Source: Candidatus Gallibacteroides avistercoris (GTDB taxonomy: Bacteria > Bacteroidota > Bacteroidia > Bacteroidales > CHK158-818). Taken from it: DNA of 25,438 nt. Position numbers and translations under genes: made by a program. The stretch covers positions 1-25,438 of the forward strand of contig DVNA01000174.1 in NCBI GenBank assembly GCA_018714665.1, in the 5' to 3' direction. Positions 1 to 8,516 of this stretch are shown here, one piece after another (position 1 is the first letter of the stretch; each line of letters begins with the position of its first letter). The notes beneath the pieces were generated by a model. It did not search any database and was not told the origin of the DNA. It worked only from the letters and a program-made list of their open reading frames with translations.

Positions 1-1035
1 CTGCAATTCCAGGTCCTGATAATTGAGCTCGCTGTTTTTCAACTCCACCTTGGAGTTTTTCAGTTTCGTACTGTTCTCCAATTTGTCGAAAATGGGAAAA
101 CTCATGGAAAAGCCCCAGAACAAGCCATTAGACCGGGACGAGGTGGTAATCGATTGCGGAGAATCCGATTTGGAGAAGCTGTATCCCGACTCAAAATCAA
201 CGGTCGGGAAGAATGCCGAACGGGCCAGTTTCAAATCCAATTCTGAAATCTTCTTGTCCCGACGCGCTATTTCCAACGACGTATTGTTGGCAATCATCCC
301 ATTCTGTACATCCTCGTATTGGAACATCGGCAACAACACGATGGAGTCTTCCACATAATCGGCCGTCCTTAAATCAATATTCATCAACGTATTCAGGTTG
401 ATATATGCGCTTCGCAACGCCTCCTGCTGTTCTACCAACGAGGAGCTGTCCGCATTCAGGTCTATTTTGGTCTGTTTGAGTTCAAGTCCCGACAAATTAC
501 CGATTTTGTATTTTTGCATGGCAACCTCAAAACGTTGTTCCGACAAATCTAGGGTCTGTTTGGCGGCCTTCAACAAACTGGCCTGCACCAGGATATTGTA
601 ATAACCGGTACTTACCTGGGCAATCAAATTCTCAACCGCCAGCTGGGTTTCCAGCTCTCCCCGCGAGACAATCTCTTTCAACCGGGCATGAGTGGTAAAC
701 ATGGCCAATCCGTCAAAAATCCGCCAGTTCAGGTTCACGCTGGCCGACAGGTTATTGGTAACGGTATTGTTGAATGTACTCTCGGCGCCGTTCGAGTCGA
801 TACGTTTTGAATCGACCGTCGATTCTCTTTGCGAAGCATTTGTCGAAAGCGAGGGCATAAAGACGCCGTAATTGCGGTTGTTCCGATTGATCTCTTCGTT
901 ATTGACAGCAATACGGATACCGTAATTGGCATCCAACGCCTGTGCAATGCAATCCGACAAAGACATCATTTTTTGTGCCGCGCCCGGAACAACAGCCGAC
1001 AACAGAGAAAATATACAGAGGAAGATCCGTTTCAT
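1..1035 (-). CDS. TolC-family outer-membrane efflux channel (3' end outside window)
   Basis: Reading from an ATG at 1035 down to base 1 gives 345 uninterrupted codons, so the C-terminus lies outside the window. The product starts with a signal peptide (MKRIFLCIFSLLSAVVPGAA, probable cleavage before QK) followed by the SLSDCIAQALDAN start of the outer-membrane efflux protein repeat. A second region with QRFEVAMQKYKIGNLSGLEL and long heptad-like helices matches the alpha-barrel of TolC/OprM-type channels. The family forms trimeric ducts across the outer membrane that dock to RND pump and adaptor. The start codon overlaps the stop of the upstream pump gene as ATGA, so translation is probably coupled. 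Family assignment is firm; substrate is unknown. There is no lipobox, so it is not an OprM-like lipoprotein. Confidence 0.93.
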   Translation of the reverse strand, partial: MKRIFLCIFSLLSAVVPGAAQKMMSLSDCIAQALDANYGIRIAVNNEEINRNNRNYGVFMPSLSTNASQRESTVDSKRIDSNGAESTFNNTVTNNLSASVNLNWRIFDGLAMFTTHARLKEIVSRGELETQLAVENLIAQVSTGYYNILVQASLLKAAKQTLDLSEQRFEVAMQKYKIGNLSGLELKQTKIDLNADSSSLVEQQEALRSAYINLNTLMNIDLRTADYVEDSIVLLPMFQYEDVQNGMIANNTSLEIARRDKKISELDLKLARSAFFPTVDFESGYSFSKSDSPQSITTSSRSNGLFWGFSMSFPIFDKLENSTKLKNSKVELKNSELNYQDLELQ

Positions 1036-4000
1036 TCTTTTACTTCTATTTTTTTATCGTCATTAACATTTATTTTCGATGCCGACAGATAAGAGTAGAT
1101 AGCCGGTATGACAAACAGGGTCAGCAACGTGGCAAAAATCAATCCGCCAACCACGGCAATCCCCATAGCCACGCGGCTTTCAGCTCCTGCACCGGTGGCC
1201 AGGGCCATCGGCAAGGTACCGAGAACGGTAGAGAAACTGGTCATCAAGATCGGACGGAAACGCGATACGGCCGACTCGGTAATGGCATCGTAAAGCGACA
1301 AACCGTCCGCTTTACGCTGATTGGCAAACTCCACGATCAAGATACCGTTTTTGGTTACCAACCCGATCAACATGATGATACCGATCTCACTGAATATATT
1401 CATCGTCTGTCCATAACATTTAAGCATGGCCAACGCTCCAATCAGAGCCAACGGGACGGTAAACATGATGATCAAGGGGTCCCGGAAACTTTCAAACTGG
1501 GCAGCCAAAACCAGGTAAATGAATATCAACGCCAGGATAAAGGCAAACAGCAAACTGGATGAACTTTCGACAAAATCTTTCGAGCTTCCCGACAAGGTGG
1601 TTTTGAACGAGTCGTCCAGCACCTTTTCGGCAATGCGGTCCATCTCTTCGAGACCGTCTCCCAACGTATGACCTTTGGAGGGAGAAGCCGATATGGTAGC
1701 CGACACAAAGCGGTCGTAACGATACAACGCCGGCGGCATACTGTTCTCTTCCATCGACACTACGTTGTCTATACTGATCAACTTCCCTTGCGTATTGCGC
1801 ACATACACTCCGGCCAAATCGTTGGGCTTGCTCCGCTTGTCCTTATCAAATTGCGTGATAATCTGATACTGTTTCCCATCCAGGATGTAATAGTCTATAC
1901 GCTGGTCGCTCATGGTCAACTGCAAGGTTTCCGAGATATCCTGTACCGAAACGCCCAACAGCGCCGCCTTATCGCGGTTAATTTGCAGGGTCAATTCCGG
2001 TTTGGTGAATTTCAGGTTCAGGTCATAAGCCGAGAACATCGAACTGTTTGACACCTCTTCCATGAAATCGGGCAATACCCGTTTCAACTCATCCAGATTC
2101 TTGGCCTGGATAACATACTGTATGGGCAATCCGCCCCGGGTACTCCCGAAGGTTTGTTTTTGCGAGATGATCGTCCGCGCACCGGTAAACTCACGTACCT
2201 TCACGGCCAGGTCCTCGGCTATCTCCTGCTGGGTCCTTTCTCGCTCTTCGGGATCTTTCAACATGATATTTCCCGACCCCGAGTTGGTAGAACCGCCACG
2301 TCCCACCATGGCCATGATTACCCGGTTCTCGGGCACATCTTTTTCCAAGAAATCAGCCAACTCGTCCATGTACTGTTCCATATACTCAAACGAAGAGCCT
2401 TCGGTAGCCGTAGAGGAGATGGAGAGCTGCGAACGGTCTTCCAGCGGAGCCATTTCAGAGGGTAAATCCATCCATAAGAAATAGATTCCGATTGTGGCCA
2501 ACACCAGGATAATGGGAGCCAGGAAACGTACCTTCATAAACTTATGCAACGATTTGCGATACCCCTCTGCCAACCCCAGGAAGAACGGTTCGGTAAATTT
2601 ATATATCTTGTTGTCCGTAGCATCCCGCGTAAGCAATTTCGCCGAAATCATGGGCGTAAACGAAAGGGCCACGAAAGCCGAAATAATCACAGCACCGGAT
2701 ATCACAATACTGAACTCCCGGAACAACCGTCCGGTCGTCCCTTGCAGGAATACGATGGGCAAGAATACGGCAACCAACGCAATCGTGGTGGCAATCACTG
2801 CAAAGAATATCTCCTCCGAACCCTTCAAGGCCGCCTCTTTGGGAGACATTCCCTTCTCTATCTTGTTATAGATATTCTCCATAACCACAATCGCGTCGTC
2901 CACCACCAGCCCGATGGCAAGCACCATGGCCAGCAATGTCAGGATGTTTATGGTAAATCCGGCCAGATACATGATGAAGAAGGTCCCTATCAACGAAATC
3001 GGAATAGCCAACGAGGGAATCAGGGTGGTGCGCCAGTTACGCAGGAAGGCGAAAATAATCAACACCACCAGCACAAAGGCTTCTACAATGGTACTGCGAA
3101 CCTCTTTGATAGAGTTGCGGATAAATACGGTTTCGTCCATATAAACGCCGCTTTCGTACTCAGCCGGCAGGTCTTTCTTCACATCTTCCAACACCTCATA
3201 TACCCGATCGACAATATCCACATAGTTGGCTCCCGGTTGCGGAATAATGATACAACTAACCATCGGGTCGCCGTTCAACTTCAAGATACTGCGTTTGTTT
3301 TCGGCATCGATTTCTGCAATCCCCACATCCTTGAACCGAACCACACGGTCTTCGCTACGACTGACAATCAGGTTATTGAAGTCCTCTACCGTTTGCAAAC
3401 GGCCCAAAGTTCTCACCGTCAATTCCGTAGCATTACCTTCGATACGCCCCGAAGGCAACTCTACGTTTTCAGACGTAACCGCATTGCTGATGTCCATGGG
3501 GGTCAAACCGTATGCCGAAAGGAGCGCGGGGTCCATTTTCAACCGGATGGCCAAACGCTTTTCTCCCCATATTTCAACACTGCTGACACCGGGAATGGTC
3601 TGCAACCGTTCCTTGATATTCAAATCGGCATAAGTACTTACGTCGATAATAGAACGGGTCTTGCTGGTCAAATAGACCCCGAAAATAGGCTGGGCATCAG
3701 CGTCGGCCTTCGATACGGTAGGAGGGTCGATGTCCTTGGGCAATTTCCGCTGAACGCCAGACACCTTGTCGCGTACGTCGTTGGCCGCCGTTTCCAACGG
3801 AATTTCCAACTCGAACTCAATCGTAATACGGCTACTCCCGTCGCGACTCTGACTCGTGATGGAACGAATCCCGGATATACCGTTAATAGCCGCTTCCAGA
3901 GGCTCCGTTATCTGGGTCTCCACCACATCGGCATTGGCACCGGTCATGGTAGCACTTACATTGATGATGGGAGGGTCCACACTCGGATAGTCGCGCACCC

Positions 4001-4097
4001 CCAGGAAAGAGAGGCCAATCAACCCCACAATCATCACCAACAGATTCATCACCGTAGCTAATACGGGACGTTTTATACATGTAGAAGATAGACTCAT
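1032..4097 (-). CDS. RND-family efflux pump, inner-membrane permease (AcrB/HAE1-like)
   Basis: A full-length 1021-residue RND permease, close to the usual 1020-1050. It carries the typical N-terminal helix, a periplasmic porter domain, the first six-helix bundle from about residue 335, a second porter domain, and a second bundle from about 860. The proton-relay residues are visible: an Asp-Asp pair at 400-401 in GLVVDDAIVVMENIY and the partner Lys916 in GLVTKNGILIVEFAN, so it should be an active proton antiporter. The family exports drugs, detergents or other amphiphiles through a TolC channel. It lies 19 bases after the adaptor gene and overlaps the channel gene by 4 bases, forming one tripartite operon. 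Substrate cannot be told from sequence; the Asp-Asp motif favours amphiphile rather than metal export. Confidence 0.95.
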   Translation of the reverse strand: MSLSSTCIKRPVLATVMNLLVMIVGLIGLSFLGVRDYPSVDPPIINVSATMTGANADVVETQITEPLEAAINGISGIRSITSQSRDGSSRITIEFELEIPLETAANDVRDKVSGVQRKLPKDIDPPTVSKADADAQPIFGVYLTSKTRSIIDVSTYADLNIKERLQTIPGVSSVEIWGEKRLAIRLKMDPALLSAYGLTPMDISNAVTSENVELPSGRIEGNATELTVRTLGRLQTVEDFNNLIVSRSEDRVVRFKDVGIAEIDAENKRSILKLNGDPMVSCIIIPQPGANYVDIVDRVYEVLEDVKKDLPAEYESGVYMDETVFIRNSIKEVRSTIVEAFVLVVLIIFAFLRNWRTTLIPSLAIPISLIGTFFIMYLAGFTINILTLLAMVLAIGLVVDDAIVVMENIYNKIEKGMSPKEAALKGSEEIFFAVIATTIALVAVFLPIVFLQGTTGRLFREFSIVISGAVIISAFVALSFTPMISAKLLTRDATDNKIYKFTEPFFLGLAEGYRKSLHKFMKVRFLAPIILVLATIGIYFLWMDLPSEMAPLEDRSQLSISSTATEGSSFEYMEQYMDELADFLEKDVPENRVIMAMVGRGGSTNSGSGNIMLKDPEERERTQQEIAEDLAVKVREFTGARTIISQKQTFGSTRGGLPIQYVIQAKNLDELKRVLPDFMEEVSNSSMFSAYDLNLKFTKPELTLQINRDKAALLGVSVQDISETLQLTMSDQRIDYYILDGKQYQIITQFDKDKRSKPNDLAGVYVRNTQGKLISIDNVVSMEENSMPPALYRYDRFVSATISASPSKGHTLGDGLEEMDRIAEKVLDDSFKTTLSGSSKDFVESSSSLLFAFILALIFIYLVLAAQFESFRDPLIIMFTVPLALIGALAMLKCYGQTMNIFSEIGIIMLIGLVTKNGILIVEFANQRKADGLSLYDAITESAVSRFRPILMTSFSTVLGTLPMALATGAGAESRVAMGIAVVGGLIFATLLTLFVIPAIYSYLSASKINVNDDKKIEVKE

Positions 4098-4116
4098 AAC
4101 GCAGGGATGTTTTCAA

Positions 4117-5193
4117 TTATTTAATATCCGTAATATGGATGGAAGCATCGGAACGAATCTGCATCAGACCGGTAGTAATAATCGTATCACCCACTTCTAT
4201 ACCCGACAACACTTCTATCTGTTCGTCCGTCCGTTCTCCGGTTTCTACTGGGACGCTTTGTGCTTTTCCATTTACCAGTTTCCAGACGCTCTTTCCGCCC
4301 ATTTCCGGCACGATAGCCTCGGTAGGCAACAGAATAGAATGTTCAGACTGGCTCGTTATCAAGTTCAAACGGGCAAACATCCCGGCCGACAAGCGGCTGT
4401 CTGCACGGTCGCACCGGGCACGCAACATAATCGTACGGGTTTCCGGATCAATCCGGGGATCAACGGCATACACCGTCGCCGTAAACTCTTTATCGGATGC
4501 CTCGATGGTAAACGACACCTTGGAATTGATCAACGGCAACCCCGCATATTTTTCAGGAATGGAAAATTCAACTTTCAACCGGTTGTCATCTACCAGGCGG
4601 CTTACCAGAACGCCCGGTTGCAGGTAGGCTCCCAAACTGACCTCCCGAAATCCGATCAAACCGTCGAAAGGTGCACGCAATTCGGTTTTGGCAATTTTTA
4701 CATCCAGCAAGGCAATATCGGCCTCTACCATATTAAAATCGGTCTGTACCTGATCGTACTCCTCGCGGCTTACAGCCTCCTGTTCAAAAAGAACCCGTTG
4801 GCGATTCAACTTTTCTTCCAACAGCTTCCGTTGGAACGAGGCCCGCTGGTGCTGTGCCAACAAATCGGAATCGTCCACCTTCAACAATAAATCTCCTTTT
4901 TTCACCCGAGAACCCTCCTCAAAATAGATTCCCACCACTTTTCCGGCACTTTCCGCCGTCAAATCCACCTCTTCGTTGGGCAGCAGCGTACCCACAGCCG
5001 GTATCGAAGAGACCAGTTTTTGCTCTTTGGCAATACAAACCTGTACATTCAAGGTCGAAGATTTCGCTTTTCCCGGCATCGGATTTTCTTCCGGTTGATC
5101 TGCATTGTCTGGCCAATACCGATACGCAACAAGACCGCCGATGAAGAGCAGCGGCAATGATATCATCACAATTCTTTTATACTTAAACATCAT
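4117..5193 (-). CDS. RND efflux periplasmic adaptor (membrane fusion protein, HlyD/AcrA-like)
   Basis: A 358-residue membrane fusion protein linking the RND pump to the outer-membrane channel. An N-terminal membrane anchor (about residues 8-25) without lipobox cysteine is followed by a lipoyl half (VDLTAESAGKVVGIYFEEGSRVKKGD), an alpha-hairpin (about 100-165), the second lipoyl half (TELRAPFDGLIG), and beta-barrel and membrane-proximal domains ending near ITTGLMQIRSDA. Two adjacent ATGs (5193 and 5190) can start it; both overlap the end of the upstream UPF0104 gene, by 11 or 8 bases, which suggests translational coupling. It lacks a recognisable metal-binding His-rich segment, so a metal-specific CusB-type role is less likely. 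Family assignment is secure. Confidence 0.93.
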   Translation of the reverse strand: MMFKYKRIVMISLPLLFIGGLVAYRYWPDNADQPEENPMPGKAKSSTLNVQVCIAKEQKLVSSIPAVGTLLPNEEVDLTAESAGKVVGIYFEEGSRVKKGDLLLKVDDSDLLAQHQRASFQRKLLEEKLNRQRVLFEQEAVSREEYDQVQTDFNMVEADIALLDVKIAKTELRAPFDGLIGFREVSLGAYLQPGVLVSRLVDDNRLKVEFSIPEKYAGLPLINSKVSFTIEASDKEFTATVYAVDPRIDPETRTIMLRARCDRADSRLSAGMFARLNLITSQSEHSILLPTEAIVPEMGGKSVWKLVNGKAQSVPVETGERTDEQIEVLSGIEVGDTIITTGLMQIRSDASIHITDIK

Positions 5194-6217
5194 TCATTAA
5201 GGTTTTATGTTGTATGTTTTCTTCTCCTATATTTTCATTGGTTTTATTTTCAAGCATAATGGAAAACATCGTATATAGCCCCAGCAAAACAATCAGTACC
5301 ATCTGGGCGCCATGGGCCACAAATGCAAAAGCGCCGGCCTGACTTTCGCCAACACCGTAAATGACCAGCGTGGCCACAATGGCAAAATGCCACGGGCCCA
5401 CCCCGCCCTGTACCGGCAATCCCATACTCAGGCTTCCCATCACAAACATGGTCAAAGCCGGCATGATACCCAAATGTTCACTGAAATCGAATGCAAACAG
5501 GCATACGTATAATTGTAAAAAATAACATAACCAGATCAATAGCGTATAAAACAAGAAACTGGTTTTATGCTTCATACGCACCACGGTAACGAATCCGCAC
5601 CATAGATTGGAGATAACCTGCCGGATTTTAACCACCCACAAATGGTTCTTATATTTACGGAAAACCCATACTGTCAGCAGGACAAATAACACGATACCCA
5701 AATACATCCACGGCGATACAACGATACTGCGCAAGCTGTTCTCCAACGATGGATATTGCGACAAAAACCTAAAAAAAACGGGCATCTGTAATAAGAATAC
5801 CCCTCCTGTCAACAAAGCTACCGCTATCGTATCGGACAAACGATCGGAAACTACCGATCCCAGTACCTGTGTAAAAGGCATCTTACTACGCCGCGCTATG
5901 TATCCGCACCGCCACACCTCCCCCAAACGGGGAAAAACAAGGTTGACCGCATACGTTCCAAAAATAGCATTTGTCAGACGTACCATTCCCGGATCGTTGC
6001 CCAACGACAACAACTGCAAACGCCACCTCAACGCACGCAACACGTGGCTCAACAAGCCAAAAAGCATGGAAAACAGAATCCACTTATAATGAATGCCCGA
6101 CTGTAAGATTCGTATTATTTCCGCCGTATCCAGATGGCTGTACAGGTAAACAAAAATAGCGACCCCAAAAAGTAACGGCAATAAAAACTTAACTATATTT
6201 CGGACTATTTTTTTCAA
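5183..6217 (-). CDS. UPF0104 / YbhN-AglD-like multi-pass membrane protein (lysylphosphatidylglycerol synthase TM-domain family)
   Basis: A 344-residue integral membrane protein with about seven to eight hydrophobic helices. The family hallmark is the PRLGEVWR segment at residues 96-103, followed by a conserved SVVSDRLSDT stretch and a glycine-rich GLPVQGGVGPWHFA near the C-terminal third. This family shares the flippase-like membrane domain of MprF and is often found near lipid-linked sugar genes; its exact activity is mostly unproven, so I assign no substrate. The start must be the TTG at 6217: an in-frame stop lies five codons upstream and the first internal Met is residue 51. It heads the efflux operon and overlaps the adaptor gene. 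A matching -7 promoter box lies at 6266-6273. Confidence 0.85.
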   Translation of the reverse strand: MKKIVRNIVKFLLPLLFGVAIFVYLYSHLDTAEIIRILQSGIHYKWILFSMLFGLLSHVLRALRWRLQLLSLGNDPGMVRLTNAIFGTYAVNLVFPRLGEVWRCGYIARRSKMPFTQVLGSVVSDRLSDTIAVALLTGGVFLLQMPVFFRFLSQYPSLENSLRSIVVSPWMYLGIVLFVLLTVWVFRKYKNHLWVVKIRQVISNLWCGFVTVVRMKHKTSFLFYTLLIWLCYFLQLYVCLFAFDFSEHLGIMPALTMFVMGSLSMGLPVQGGVGPWHFAIVATLVIYGVGESQAGAFAFVAHGAQMVLIVLLGLYTMFSIMLENKTNENIGEENIQHKTLMNDV

Positions 6218-6246
6218 ATTATCGTGTTTTTAGCGATTAAAAACAT

Positions 6247-6254
6247 TACTTTTG
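6247..6254 (+). promoter_or_regulatory. Bacteroidota -7 promoter box TACTTTTG for rsmA-mgtE
   Basis: Exact TAnnTTTG match on the plus strand, 92 bases before the rsmA start codon, giving an inferred leader of about 85 bases. The upstream -33 position holds only a T-rich TGTTTT. With the opposite box at 6266-6273 it forms an 8-base inverted repeat with an 11-base gap. Confidence 0.5.
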
Positions 6255-6265
6255 TGTGATACTTG

Positions 6266-6273
6266 CAAAAGTA
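6266..6273 (-). promoter_or_regulatory. Bacteroidota -7 promoter box TACTTTTG for the efflux operon
   Basis: Exact match to TAnnTTTG on the minus strand, about 49 bases upstream of the TTG start at 6217. A TTG/TTTT-rich stretch about 21 bases further upstream could be the -33 element. It faces an identical box on the plus strand at 6247-6254. Position and sequence fit; the transcription start is inferred, not observed. Confidence 0.6.
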
Positions 6274-6346
6274 CGTATTTATAAAGGAATAAAACAACTT
6301 GACAGATTAAAATTAATGTTAAGAAAATACTCCGGGAGAGAATGAT

Positions 6347-7132
6347 ATGATAAAAAGCGTAAAACCCAAAAAAGCCTTAGGACAACACTTTTTAACCGAC
6401 CTGAACATTGCCTCCCGGATAGCGGCAACCGTACAGGATTATACCCTCCCCATATTAGAGATAGGTCCGGGTATGGGAGTATTGACCCAATTCCTTTTAC
6501 AACAGGGCAGTGATGTAACGGTGGTGGAAATAGACAAGGAGTCGGTAAAATACCTGACCGAACATTTTCCCCAACTGCAAGGGAGAATTCTGGAATTCGA
6601 CTTCCTGAAACTACCGTTGGACCGTCTCTTTCCCGGCAAGTTTTGTGTAATCGGAAATTACCCGTACAATATTTCCAGCCAGATTTTTTTCAAGGTACTC
6701 GATTACAAAGAGCAGATTCCCTGTTGCAGCGGGATGTTACAAAAAGAGGTGGCAGAACGCATCGCCTCCAAACCGGGTAACAAGGCATACGGAATTCTGA
6801 GCGTACTGTTGCAGGCATGGTACGACATAGAGTACCTGTTTACCGTCGATGAACGGGTGTTCAACCCTCCGCCGAAAGTAAAATCGGCCGTCATCCGGAT
6901 GACGCGAAACAGTGTAACACAATTAGGCTGCGACGAACAACTGTTTAAAACGGTAGTAAAAACCGGATTCAACCAGCGGAGAAAAACGTTACGCAATTCG
7001 TTGAAACCCCTTTTGCCGGAAAATGCGAAAGAGAAGATTTCCGATTCCATATTCGACCAACGACCCGAGCAATTATCGGTACCGCAATTCATAGAGTTAA
7101 CCAACCGGATAGCCTCACTCCGGAATATGTAG
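6347..7132 (+). CDS. rsmA: 16S rRNA (adenine1518-N6/adenine1519-N6)-dimethyltransferase RsmA (KsgA)
   Basis: A 261-residue SAM-dependent methyltransferase that dimethylates two adjacent adenines in the 3' terminal helix of 16S rRNA, a late step in small-subunit assembly. Visible motifs are GQHFL near the start, the SAM-binding EIGPGMG, VVEIDKE, the catalytic GNYPYNIS loop (equivalent to the usual NLPYN), FNPPPKVKSAVIRM, and the C-terminal FNQRRKTLRNSL. Length is normal for the family. GGGAGAG a few bases upstream of the ATG is one of the few Shine-Dalgarno-like sequences here. mgtE follows after 21 bases, so the two are probably co-transcribed. Confidence 0.97.
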   Translation: MIKSVKPKKALGQHFLTDLNIASRIAATVQDYTLPILEIGPGMGVLTQFLLQQGSDVTVVEIDKESVKYLTEHFPQLQGRILEFDFLKLPLDRLFPGKFCVIGNYPYNISSQIFFKVLDYKEQIPCCSGMLQKEVAERIASKPGNKAYGILSVLLQAWYDIEYLFTVDERVFNPPPKVKSAVIRMTRNSVTQLGCDEQLFKTVVKTGFNQRRKTLRNSLKPLLPENAKEKISDSIFDQRPEQLSVPQFIELTNRIASLRNM

Positions 7133-7153
7133 AACAGAAAAACGGTTGTAAAC

Positions 7154-8500
7154 ATGACAGAATTTACTCCGGAATACATCGAGAACTTCCACCAAATCAT
7201 CGCCCGCCGAGACGAACCGGAAGCATTCAAATTGTTGCAGGACCTCCATCCTGCCGACATCGCAGAGCTGCACAAAGAGCTGAGTTTAGACGAAGCCGAA
7301 TTCATATACCTGTTGCTCGACAGCGAGAAAGCCGCCGAGGTATTGATGGAGCTGGACGAGGACGACCGGAAAAAACTGTTGAAACATCTCCCCTCGGAGA
7401 CCATTGCCAAACAATACATCGACCACCTCGAAACCGACGACGCCGTCGATCTGATCCGGGAACTGGACGAAGATGCCCAGGAAGAGATTCTCTCGCACAT
7501 CGACGACGTTGACCAGGCCGGCGACATCGTCGATCTGTTGAAATACGACGAAGATACTGCCGGTGGGGTCATGGGTACCGAGATGGTGGTCGTGAACGAG
7601 AATTGGAGTATGCCCAAGTGTCTGGAAGAGATGCGCAAGCAGGCCGAAGAGATGGACGAGATATACTACGTATATGTGGTCGATGACGACTTCCGCCTCA
7701 AAGGTGTTTTCCCGCTGAAAAAGATGATTACCAGCGCCTCGGCCTCGAAGGTAAAACACGTCATGAAAAAAGAGCCGATCTCGGTCAAGACAGATACCCC
7801 GATCGAAGAGGTGGCCCAGTCATTCGAGAAGTACAACCTGGTAGCCATGCCGGTAATAGATAGCATCGGCCGGCTGGTAGGGCGCATCACCGTCGATGAC
7901 ATCATGGACGAGGTTCGCGAACAGGCCGAACGCGACTACCAGTTGGCATCCGGTATCTCGCAGGACGTAGAGACTACCGACACCGTATTCGCCCAGACAG
8001 CGGCCCGGTTGCCGTGGCTGTTAATCGGGATGGCCGGAGGGCTGGCCAACTCGGTCATCCTGGGCAATTTCGAAAAAGGAATCGCAGCCAATCCGGCCAT
8101 GGCCCTGTTTATTCCCCTGATCGGGGGGACGGGGGGAAACGTCGGCATACAGTCCTCGGCCATCGTCGTACAAGGCCTGGCCAACGGCTCTCTTTCGCTG
8201 CGCAACTCCGGCAAACAGATTCTCAAAGAAACGGGCGTAGCGCTCATCAACGCCTGCATGATATCCATCCTGGTATTCATCTACAACTGGATACGCATGG
8301 GCAGTTCAGACATTACCGTCTCCGTCTCGCTATCGCTCTTTGCCGTGGTGATATTCGCCTCCATCTTCGGCACCATCGTGCCCATTACGTTGGAAAAATT
8401 CAACATAGACCCGGCCATTGCCACCGGGCCGTTCATCACCATTACCAACGACATTATCGGGATGCTCATCTATATGAGCATCAGCACGGCCCTCTTCTAA
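7154..8500 (+). CDS. mgtE: Magnesium transporter MgtE
   Basis: A 448-residue protein, the same size as characterised MgtE channels. The N-terminal acidic helical MgtE-N domain (about 1-130) is followed by two CBS domains (about 135-255, including the KHVMKKEPISVKTDTPIEEV linker), a connecting helix, and five membrane helices beginning at TAARLPWLLIGM. The GTGGNVGIQSS pore signature is present, as is an Asp at 433 in the last helix (ITNDIIGML), which corresponds to the known pore Mg-binding aspartate. The cytosolic domains sense internal Mg2+ and close the channel when it is plentiful. No M-box-like leader precedes it, since only 21 bases separate it from rsmA. It ends 16 bases from the convergent lipoprotein gene with no clear terminator between them. 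Confidence 0.96.
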   Translation: MTEFTPEYIENFHQIIARRDEPEAFKLLQDLHPADIAELHKELSLDEAEFIYLLLDSEKAAEVLMELDEDDRKKLLKHLPSETIAKQYIDHLETDDAVDLIRELDEDAQEEILSHIDDVDQAGDIVDLLKYDEDTAGGVMGTEMVVVNENWSMPKCLEEMRKQAEEMDEIYYVYVVDDDFRLKGVFPLKKMITSASASKVKHVMKKEPISVKTDTPIEEVAQSFEKYNLVAMPVIDSIGRLVGRITVDDIMDEVREQAERDYQLASGISQDVETTDTVFAQTAARLPWLLIGMAGGLANSVILGNFEKGIAANPAMALFIPLIGGTGGNVGIQSSAIVVQGLANGSLSLRNSGKQILKETGVALINACMISILVFIYNWIRMGSSDITVSVSLSLFAVVIFASIFGTIVPITLEKFNIDPAIATGPFITITNDIIGMLIYMSISTALF

Positions 8501-8516
8501 CAGGGCACACACCACA

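Noticed and set aside
2544..4061. A 505-codon open frame antisense to the RND pump gene
   Set aside because: The translation is low-complexity, rich in His, Gln, Arg and Asn, has no domain, and lies wholly opposite a clear, full-length RND permease. It is a codon-bias shadow.
6255..6346. A possible riboswitch (such as an Mg2+ sensor) in the rsmA-mgtE leader
   Set aside because: The leader is short and AT-rich, without stable paired helices, and mgtE is second in the operon.
6640..6670. RsmA catalytic loop reading NYPY rather than NLPY
   Set aside because: An aromatic or aliphatic residue at this place is tolerated in the family, and all other motifs are intact, so it is not evidence of altered function.
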